Assembly: GCA_009684515.1 (NCBI GenBank)
Contig: WKKS01000010.1
Location: 1-64,000 of the forward strand
DNA: 64,000 nucleotides
Direction of reading: 5' to 3'
Origin: Geobacter sp.
GTDB lineage: Bacteria > Desulfobacterota > Desulfuromonadia > Geobacterales > Pseudopelobacteraceae
Both the position numbers and the translations under genes were made by a program. The notes beneath the pieces are model-generated. The model saw only the letters and a list, made by a program, of their open reading frames with translations, had not been told where the DNA came from and did no database searches. Within the stretch, counting starts at the first letter, position 1. Every line of letters starts with the position of its first letter. Below, one piece after another: positions 58,186-64,000 of the stretch.

Positions 58186-60186
58186 TCAGTGTGCCCAAAG
58201 CATCAGAATCAAGAGCGTGGCGAAAATGTAAAGCATGTAGAGGTGCATCTGTCCGTTCTGCAGGCGGCGCATGAAAGCAAATGCCCCACCCGTCGCATTA
58301 AATACGGGAGTAATGATCTGCTCCAGAACAGTGTCGGACGGGAAATCGAGACAAGCAACCGGTCGCGGAAAAAGCCCCGTCAGGTGTGGACGCTCAACCC
58401 GCTGGCGCACAATTCCATCGAAAACAGAAACGGCACTTTCAGAAAAGGAGGTGGCGACATACTGCATTCTGGCCGTAGCTCTCTGGTAGCCGCATCCCCA
58501 GGTTGCGCCAAATACAACCGGCTTGCGCCGCAGGCGCCACTGCCAGAAGAAGGTAACCGCAACAATGATCAACAACAGCAGGAAGCCAACCATGGAAAGC
58601 CGCCCCAGACCTGAGATGTATCCCGATGGATAGGCTGCGGCAAAATTGACATCCGGCATGAAGGAGACCATGGCGGGAGAAACCAGTCGAAGCGCATATT
58701 GCGGAAGCAGTCCGATCAGCAGGCAGGCCATGGCAAAGAAAGCCATCGGCAGCAGCATCGTCCATCCCGGTTCCCGGGCGTGGCTGTTGAAGTGACGGCG
58801 GGGTGTACCGAGAAAGACCGCTCCAAACAGCTTGGTGAAGGAGAGCAGTGCCACTCCGCCGACCAATGCCAAAGCCGGGACCAGCATGACGATAAAGATC
58901 ATTTTTGTGGTCTGCAGTTGGGAAAACAGCCCCAGGTAGAAAAGGAACTCGCTGATGAAACCGTTAAAGGGTGGAATTCCGCAGATGGCAATTACTCCGG
59001 CCAAAGACAGGATAGCCGCTTTCGGCATGAGCTTGCCCAACCCTCCCATCAGGTTCATATCACGACCGCCTGAGGCATGGATCACAACCCCGGAGCCGAG
59101 AAACAGGAGCGGTTTGAAGAGAGCGTGATTGTAGATGTGCAGTAATGCCGCAGCAAGACAGAGATAGGTCAGGGTCGCATTATTGCTGGCGTGTCCCAAC
59201 AGGGCAACCCCCAGTGCGGCGGTGATGATCCCGATATTTTCAATACTGCTGTAAGCCAGCAAACGTTTTAAATCGCGCTGGGCAGCGGCAAAAACAATTC
59301 CCGCCAGGGCCGTACTGATTCCGGCGACGGCCAAGGTTGCCCCCCAAAGGAGTGGCGGATCGCTAAAAAAGGTGAGTGTACGAAAAATGCCGTACAGCCC
59401 CATTTTGAGCATAACACCCGACATCAGGGCCGATACGTGGCTGGGGGCATTGGCGTGGGTCGCGGGAAGCCAGAGATGAAGCGGCATTATGCCTGCCTTG
59501 GAACCAAAGCCGATCAGGGCAGCTGAGGCCAGAAACATCATGACCGGCGACAACGCGGAGAGAGTGCCTGCGGCGGGAAACAGAAATGACCCGCTTCTGG
59601 CAGCCAGCAGGGAGAAAAAGATCAGCAGCGCACCGGTGCCGATGTGGGTGGAAATCAGATACAACGTTCCTGCTCGGCGCACCTCTTCCCGTTCATGTTC
59701 CGTCACCAGCAGGAAATAGGCCGAAAGTGCCATGATTTCCCAGACCATCAGGAAAAACATGCCGTTGCGGGCCATAACCAGCAGCGCCATTGACGCAGCC
59801 AGCAGACCGTAAAAAAAGGTCAGTCCCGGTTCGGTGGAACGGTGTGAAGCCGACGGCCAATATCCGAGCGCAAACAGTGACCCGGCCGCGCCGACTGTAA
59901 AGACCGGCAGCAGAAAGAAGGCGGACAGCGGATCTATGGCTAACTCGCAGGAACCGAACGGCAGGCTCCAATCCAGAATATATGTCGCAGCCTTGGAGGC
60001 AAACAGAAGCGCCAGAGATGCCGGTATGCCCAGCAACGCAGCCAGCAGGGTCATGGCTGCCGCAATGTACTGTCCCGGACCGCCGGTACGGATAAACAGC
60101 CCCGGCACGCCGGCACAACCGGTTATGAGAACGGAAATAATTGCCAATATAGCAGGGTCTGGAAAGACCTGCAGAACCGAAAACAT
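58186..60186 (-). CDS. HyfB/NuoL-like proton-pumping membrane subunit (second of two)
   Basis: A 666-residue antiporter-like protein with roughly sixteen helices. It carries the family pattern: FFYGLLAASMALLVMARNG near residue 125, GSKAGIMPLHLWLPATHANA near residue 225, KRLLAYSSIENIGIITAALG near residue 303, and ICGIPPFNGFISEFLFYLG near residue 398. AAGGGG precedes the start. It is one of two paralogous subunits of this class in the operon; the other lies upstream at 60945. The gap between them holds the toxin-antitoxin pair on the opposite strand, so this gene and those after it may depend on read-through or on a promoter near 60.2 kb. Confidence 0.88.
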   Translation of the reverse strand: MFSVLQVFPDPAILAIISVLITGCAGVPGLFIRTGGPGQYIAAAMTLLAALLGIPASLALLFASKAATYILDWSLPFGSCELAIDPLSAFFLLPVFTVGAAGSLFALGYWPSASHRSTEPGLTFFYGLLAASMALLVMARNGMFFLMVWEIMALSAYFLLVTEHEREEVRRAGTLYLISTHIGTGALLIFFSLLAARSGSFLFPAAGTLSALSPVMMFLASAALIGFGSKAGIMPLHLWLPATHANAPSHVSALMSGVMLKMGLYGIFRTLTFFSDPPLLWGATLAVAGISTALAGIVFAAAQRDLKRLLAYSSIENIGIITAALGVALLGHASNNATLTYLCLAAALLHIYNHALFKPLLFLGSGVVIHASGGRDMNLMGGLGKLMPKAAILSLAGVIAICGIPPFNGFISEFLFYLGLFSQLQTTKMIFIVMLVPALALVGGVALLSFTKLFGAVFLGTPRRHFNSHAREPGWTMLLPMAFFAMACLLIGLLPQYALRLVSPAMVSFMPDVNFAAAYPSGYISGLGRLSMVGFLLLLIIVAVTFFWQWRLRRKPVVFGATWGCGYQRATARMQYVATSFSESAVSVFDGIVRQRVERPHLTGLFPRPVACLDFPSDTVLEQIITPVFNATGGAFAFMRRLQNGQMHLYMLYIFATLLILMLWAH

Positions 60187-60314
60187 GACAGACCCCTTGA
60201 ATCGAACTACAAGTGAAACTATAGTGGAGCGGGCGGCATTCTCTGGATAGGGGGATTGTGAACCTCAAGGCCGCTATGCGTCAATAAAAAAATAACAGTG
60301 TTTATTTACTTATG

Positions 60315-60324
60315 TGTTATAACA
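60315..60324. promoter_or_regulatory. Palindromic operator candidate before the antitoxin gene
   Basis: TGTTATAACA, a perfect 10-bp palindrome in an AT-rich stretch (60290-60360) that also offers -10-like TATTAT/TATAAC sequences. It is placed for autoregulation by the ribbon-helix-helix antitoxin. Confidence 0.45.
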
Positions 60325-60365
60325 TATTATACGCTATAGCATTCATATACGTTTTGGAGAACGTC

Positions 60366-60602
60366 ATGTCAATAACCAGACTAAATATCACCCTGCCGAC
60401 TCACATTGTGGATGACATTAAAGCGCTGTATGGCGGTCGCGGCATCAGTCAGTTTCTGGAAGAGGCGGCCAGCGAGAAACTTGCGGTTGTAAAGAGCACC
60501 GTTTACAAGGATTTGATCGAAGGGTATCAGGCAACCGCCGAAGAGACAGTGCAGGTATTGAAAAAATTTGAAAATACGGTGACGGAGAAGCGCGATGTTT
60601 AA
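60366..60602 (+). CDS. Ribbon-helix-helix antitoxin, MazE-like partner
   Basis: A 78-residue DNA-binding antitoxin. The N-terminal RHH fold begins MSITRLNITLPTHIVDDIKA and includes GRGISQFLEEAASEKL near residue 32. The C-terminal part (from about 45) is polar and charged, as expected of a toxin-neutralising tail. The frame is open further upstream to 60312, but ATG 60366 has GGAGAA and begins at the RHH strand. The stop overlaps the toxin start by 8 bases. It likely represses its own promoter at the palindrome upstream. Confidence 0.85.
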   Translation: MSITRLNITLPTHIVDDIKALYGGRGISQFLEEAASEKLAVVKSTVYKDLIEGYQATAEETVQVLKKFENTVTEKRDV

Positions 60603-60948
60603 ACGGGGCGGAATTTATCCGGTCAATCTTACGCAGAGCGACGGCAGTCATCATGAAAGTTGCCCATGTCTGGTTGTCAGCAATAATATCAGCAATGAAT
60701 ATTCACCGGTCGTGACGATCATCCCTCTTTCAACCGGCAACCTCGACAAGATCTATGAATTCGAGTGTCTCCTCCCGGCTGCCAAATGCGGTCTCCCGCA
60801 AGATGCCAAGATCAGCACCCATATCATCATTACCATTGACAAGAGCACGGTCGTCGGAGAGCGGATCGGCTTCGTCAACAAGGGACTGATGGAGCAGGTC
60901 GAAAAAGCCTTGCGTTTCCAGTTGTCACTGACCGTAGCCGACAGTTAG
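60595..60948 (+). CDS. MazF/PemK-family mRNA-cleaving toxin
   Basis: A 117-residue toxin of the MazF/PemK fold. The N-terminus MFKRGGIYPVNLTQSDGSHH with SCPCLVVSNN near residue 25, then VVTIIPLSTG and the C-terminal helix, match the family. The usual RPxLV pattern is altered to CPCLV. It overlaps the RHH antitoxin gene, giving a complete module on the forward strand within the reverse-strand Ehr-type operon. Its end overlaps the 3' end of the upstream HyfB-like gene by 4 bases (convergent). It is probably a later insertion, maintained without breaking either neighbour. Confidence 0.88.
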   Translation: MFKRGGIYPVNLTQSDGSHHESCPCLVVSNNISNEYSPVVTIIPLSTGNLDKIYEFECLLPAAKCGLPQDAKISTHIIITIDKSTVVGERIGFVNKGLMEQVEKALRFQLSLTVADS

Positions 60949-62951
60949 AAATAATCAGCCACAAGAAGTACAACCAGGGTCAGCAGTATGTACAGGACAT
61001 ACTGCTGCAGGATTCCGTTCTGCAACCTGCGGATTGGAACGAAACGAGAGTAGAGCTTCTCCAGTGCCGGGATGTAAATCAGTTCCAGCACAGCCTCAGG
61101 GACATGGCTCTTAAAAGAGGTAACCGGGGGGGACTGCTCCAAAATTACGGGACGCTGGATGTGAGGCTTGAGGGCGAATGAGAAGAGTGAAGTCAGCATC
61201 TGGGCAAACGATGAGGCGCTGTACTGCATGCTCGGAAGCGGACGCTGGTAACCGCATCCCCAGGTGGCTGTTTCGCTCACCGCGGCAGAAAACAGACGAC
61301 GGCGATAAATGATAGCCAGCAGGGCAATCAGCAGAAGAAGAATAGCGGCGGCCAGCGAAACCATCGGCATTGGAACCAGCGCCGCCAGTGGCAGCAGTTC
61401 CGCGGCATATTTTGCTGGAAGCGCCGCCTGGCTGGCTCGTTGCAGCAGGTCAGCCAGCATAGCCGGTGCCAGACCGACGGCAACGCAGACAGCTGCCAGC
61501 AGCGCCATCGGCAGCAGCATCGGCCATCCCGCTTCGTGACCTGCAAGATGCCCTTCATGGCGTGGAACACCCAGAAAAACGATCCCGTAAACCTTTACAA
61601 AACAGGCCACCGCCAGAGCGCCGATCATGGCCAACGCCGGTGCAGCCAGAGCGGTTGACGCCGCTGCGATCCCCTCCCCCTGCACACCATGAAAAAAGCC
61701 CAGGTACACCAACAGTTCACTGACAAATCCGTTCAAGGGGGGCAGGCCGCAGATGGCCACGGCTCCCACGCCGAACAGCAGCGCGGTATAGGGAAGTCGG
61801 CGGGCAACGCCTCCCATCAGTTCAATCTCACGGGTACCGGTGGCATGGATAACCGATCCGGCCCCCAGGAAAAGGAGCGCCTTGAAAGTCGCATGATTTA
61901 GAACATGCAGCAGCGCCCCACCCATCCCCAGCAGCATCATGGTATTTGATCCGGTCGCCTGACCGATCAGGGCGATCCCGATCCCCATAAAGATGATTCC
62001 GATGTTTTCGATACTGTGATACGCCAGCAGGCGTTTCAGGTCATGCTGGCCGATCGCAAAGATCACCCCCAGCAGGCCGGATATTACCCCCAGTGTCAAC
62101 ACGCTGCATCCCCACCACAGCGGAACGTTTTCGAAAAAAGAGATTGTTCTTATCAGCCCGTAGATACCGACTTTGAGTATGACACCTGACATAACTGCCG
62201 AAATATGGCTGGGAGCATTGGCATGAGCCGAGGGGAGCCAGACATGCAGCGGCATGATTCCGGCTTTCATCCCGAAGGCAAACAGCGCCGCCAGGAAAAC
62301 CGCCGAGGCCAGAGGAGTGCTCGCATCCAGCGATCCGGAGGCCGGCAGTAGCCAGGAACCGGAAAGCAGCTTCAGCAACGGGAAAAGCGCAAACAGTCCC
62401 AGAGTCCCTATATGGGTGGTGATCATGTAGAGCGTCCCGGCCTGGTTAACTTCGGCCTTGCGGCTCTCGGTGGTTATCAGGAAATAGGCCGATAAGGCCA
62501 TGATCTCCCAGGCGAACAGGAACGAGATGCCATCGCGGGCAAGCAGCACTGCACTCATCCCGGAAACCATAACCCCGAAGAAGAAAGTCATGGTTCCGGC
62601 ATTTTCCGGATGCCGGTCGGCAGGCCAGTAGCTGCGGGCGTACAGTGCGGAACAAGCAGGGATCAGGTAGATGGGGAGCAGAAACCAGGCCGACAGAGGG
62701 TCAACTCCGAACCTGACTTCCCCGAAAGGGGGACTCCATAACAGGGTGTACAGTTCGGAACGACCGGAAAGCAGAACCAATATCGAACCCGACAAACCAA
62801 TAAAGGATGATGCCAGCATCAGGATGATGGACAGCAACTGGCCTGAGGAAGCTCTTAAACGAGGCATTGCCAACAGCGGGACGCCCGAAACGGCGGCCAG
62901 CAGCGTTGCGGCAATAATCAGCAGACCTGGCGATAAGAACTCGGTCGCCAT
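60945..62951 (-). CDS. HyfB/NuoL-like proton-pumping membrane subunit (first of two)
   Basis: A 668-residue membrane protein closely similar in layout to the second HyfB-like subunit downstream. Landmarks are FFFGVMVSGMSAVLLARDG near residue 125, GMKAGIMPLHVWLPSAHANA near residue 225, KRLLAYHSIENIGIIFMGIG near residue 303, and ICGLPPLNGFVSELLVYLG near residue 398. ATG 62951 has AGGAGG at ideal spacing; a TTG at 62957 is too close to it. That AGGAGG overlaps the stop of the regulator gene, so the two are coupled. Two copies of this subunit suggest a longer membrane arm with more ion channels than in Ech. Confidence 0.88.
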   Translation of the reverse strand: MATEFLSPGLLIIAATLLAAVSGVPLLAMPRLRASSGQLLSIILMLASSFIGLSGSILVLLSGRSELYTLLWSPPFGEVRFGVDPLSAWFLLPIYLIPACSALYARSYWPADRHPENAGTMTFFFGVMVSGMSAVLLARDGISFLFAWEIMALSAYFLITTESRKAEVNQAGTLYMITTHIGTLGLFALFPLLKLLSGSWLLPASGSLDASTPLASAVFLAALFAFGMKAGIMPLHVWLPSAHANAPSHISAVMSGVILKVGIYGLIRTISFFENVPLWWGCSVLTLGVISGLLGVIFAIGQHDLKRLLAYHSIENIGIIFMGIGIALIGQATGSNTMMLLGMGGALLHVLNHATFKALLFLGAGSVIHATGTREIELMGGVARRLPYTALLFGVGAVAICGLPPLNGFVSELLVYLGFFHGVQGEGIAAASTALAAPALAMIGALAVACFVKVYGIVFLGVPRHEGHLAGHEAGWPMLLPMALLAAVCVAVGLAPAMLADLLQRASQAALPAKYAAELLPLAALVPMPMVSLAAAILLLLIALLAIIYRRRLFSAAVSETATWGCGYQRPLPSMQYSASSFAQMLTSLFSFALKPHIQRPVILEQSPPVTSFKSHVPEAVLELIYIPALEKLYSRFVPIRRLQNGILQQYVLYILLTLVVLLVADYF

Positions 62952-62957
62952 TGGCAA

Positions 62958-63635
62958 TTACCTCCTGATAATGGTTTCCTCAAGTGCGATGATAGCTGAC
63001 ATTATTTCAGCTTCAGTTCCGGGACGATGCAGCAGTGACTGAAGATTCTGATCATGCAGCAGAAATGCGAGTTTTGCCAGCAGATGCAGGTGCTGTTTTA
63101 CATTGGCGGTCACAAAAGTAAAGAGGACCGTGACCGGCTTGCCATCTATGGCGTTGAAGTCGATCGGGTTTTTCAGAAAACAGAGGCTGATGGCCGATTC
63201 GCCACCCTGTCCGACAATCGGGTTGCGCACGTGCGGGATTGCAATCCCGTTCCCGAAAGCGGTCGAACCGAGCGCTTCACGCGCCAGGAAAGTCTGCAGC
63301 AGGAATTCCGGATCCAGACCGGGCGGGAGATTCAGCTGTGAAATCACCTCGCGCAGAGCAGTTTCCGGAGAGTCACCCGGCAGATCATAGTGAATCCCGC
63401 CCCGCCCGAGAGCTTCGGAAACAGAAGGGAGCTGCAAAGCATCCTCATTGGACTCAAAAACATTCAGCGGAATGACAATGCCGTTGGCGGTCGCCCACTC
63501 CAGCAGGTCAACCCGGTTGATCCGGTAGCGATCATCCTGTTTGTGCGCATGCAGTCCCTGGTGTTTGATCCAGTTCAGCACGGTTCTCTCGTCAACTCCA
63601 ACTACAGCGGCAACATCCGCAACCTTCAGAAACAT
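62958..63635 (-). CDS. Helix-turn-helix regulator fused to a PTS EIIA (fructose/nitrogen-type) domain
   Basis: A 225-residue protein with an N-terminal MerR/excisionase-type helix-turn-helix (about 1-55: VADVAAVVGVDERTVLNWIKH followed by RYRINRVDLLEWA). A linker leads to an EIIA-Ntr/Fru domain (about 80-225). The phosphorylatable His lies in FGNGIAIPHVRNP near residue 133. ATG 63635 with GGGAGA is preferred to TTG 63641. The single EIIA module without an EIIB/EIIC transporter points to regulation rather than sugar uptake. Being coupled to the first membrane subunit, it probably controls or senses for the Ehr-type operon through phosphorylation. Confidence 0.85.
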   Translation of the reverse strand: MFLKVADVAAVVGVDERTVLNWIKHQGLHAHKQDDRYRINRVDLLEWATANGIVIPLNVFESNEDALQLPSVSEALGRGGIHYDLPGDSPETALREVISQLNLPPGLDPEFLLQTFLAREALGSTAFGNGIAIPHVRNPIVGQGGESAISLCFLKNPIDFNAIDGKPVTVLFTFVTANVKQHLHLLAKLAFLLHDQNLQSLLHRPGTEAEIMSAIIALEETIIRR

Positions 63636-63704
63636 TTTCAAATCTCCCTGCTAACTGTTCGTATACCGCCAACTCAACAAATAAGGCTGACTTGCGAAAA
63701 ACAA

Positions 63705-63720
63705 TATGTTATCAAACATA
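63705..63720. promoter_or_regulatory. Palindrome in the divergent regulator/Nudix gap
   Basis: TATGTT-ATCA-AACATA, a perfect 6-bp inverted repeat in the 180-bp gap between the HTH-EIIA gene (reverse) and the Nudix gene (forward). It is a candidate operator for that regulator or for a local promoter. Confidence 0.4.
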
Positions 63721-63815
63721 AAACGTCAATCCGATTCTCCGCCGTTAAAACGGCCTTCCTCTCCCGGCTTCCGGATAAAGATATCAGCATTCCCGCGCAA
63801 AAAGAGACCCAGCTA

Positions 63816-64000
63816 ATGAAACGTCATATCCAGGTAGCCTGTGCCATTATTGTAGAAAAAGAAAGGGTTCTGGCTGCCCAGCGCAGTGAAAAAATGGCTC
63901 TGCCGCTCAAGTGGGAGTTTCCCGGGGGCAAGCTTGAAGCGGGAGAATCAGCCGCAGAGTGCCTTGCGCGTGAATTGATGGAGGAGCTTGGCATAACGGT
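63816..64000 (+). CDS. Nudix hydrolase, MutT-like (5' part only)
   Basis: Only the first 61 codons are in the window. They read MKRHIQVACAIIVEKERVLA and continue to a complete Nudix box GGKLEAGESAAECLARELMEELGI (GX5EX7REUXEEXGU), with KWEFPGGK in front as in MutT/8-oxo-dGTP pyrophosphatases. No strong ribosome-binding site is seen before ATG 63816. The cut at base 64000 is the window edge, not a truncation of the gene. Confidence 0.9.
   Translation, partial: MKRHIQVACAIIVEKERVLAAQRSEKMALPLKWEFPGGKLEAGESAAECLARELMEELGIT

Overview
The window most resembles a chromosome segment of a Geobacter-type anaerobe (Desulfuromonadia/Geobacterales). This rests on gene content alone: an Ech-related membrane complex without nickel ligands (Ehr type), a radical-SAM/SPASM enzyme paired with a very short precursor peptide of the 'geopeptide' kind, a giant MnxG/OmpB-like multicopper oxidase, a UGA-containing rhodanese and the 480-residue form of GAPDH. 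I identified no rRNA, tRNA or CRISPR array.

Layout. 0-3.6 kb: pyruvate kinase and an aconitase, reverse strand. 3.7-6.4 kb: ABC-type binding protein and TonB-dependent receptor, reverse. 6.5-8.1 kb: a 28-residue peptide gene, an intrinsic terminator and the SPASM maturase, forward. 8.3-8.8 kb: a DUF4160/DUF2442 pair with the first gene frameshifted. 8.9-16 kb, reverse: lpd, sucB, nifS, nifU, a Uma2-family nuclease and a phosphohexomutase. 16-21.4 kb, forward: valS (with a palindromic repeat translated inside it), nadK and recN. 21.5-21.9 kb: ISL3 transposase remnant. 22-25 kb: histidine kinase and sigma-54-type response regulator.

25.3-48.9 kb is the most distinctive part. Two gene sets diverge from a 454-bp gap at 39.0-39.5 kb. 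The leftward set encodes three very large exported proteins: a cadherin/Ig-like protein, a 1982-residue RCC1/YCF48 propeller protein and a 1701-residue multicopper oxidase. The rightward set encodes a YVTN propeller, a protein with cohesin-like and dockerin-like parts, two SCO-type copper/thiol proteins, a cytochrome c-binding-protein fusion, a small His-rich anchored protein, an FtsX-type permease with its ATPase, and a membrane protein with a CPFC motif. I infer one extracellular copper/redox system with its own maturation or export machinery; this is not proven.

48.9-52.8 kb: cupin, selenocysteine rhodanese (in-frame UGA plus a SECIS-like hairpin), HAD phosphatase, GGDEF protein and GAPDH. 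52.9-63.6 kb, reverse: an HTH-PTS EIIA regulator followed by an eight-gene-scale Ehr-type complex (two HyfB-like subunits, HyfC-, HyfE- and HyfF-like subunits, large and small subunits), interrupted on the opposite strand by a MazEF-like toxin-antitoxin pair. The window ends inside a Nudix hydrolase gene.
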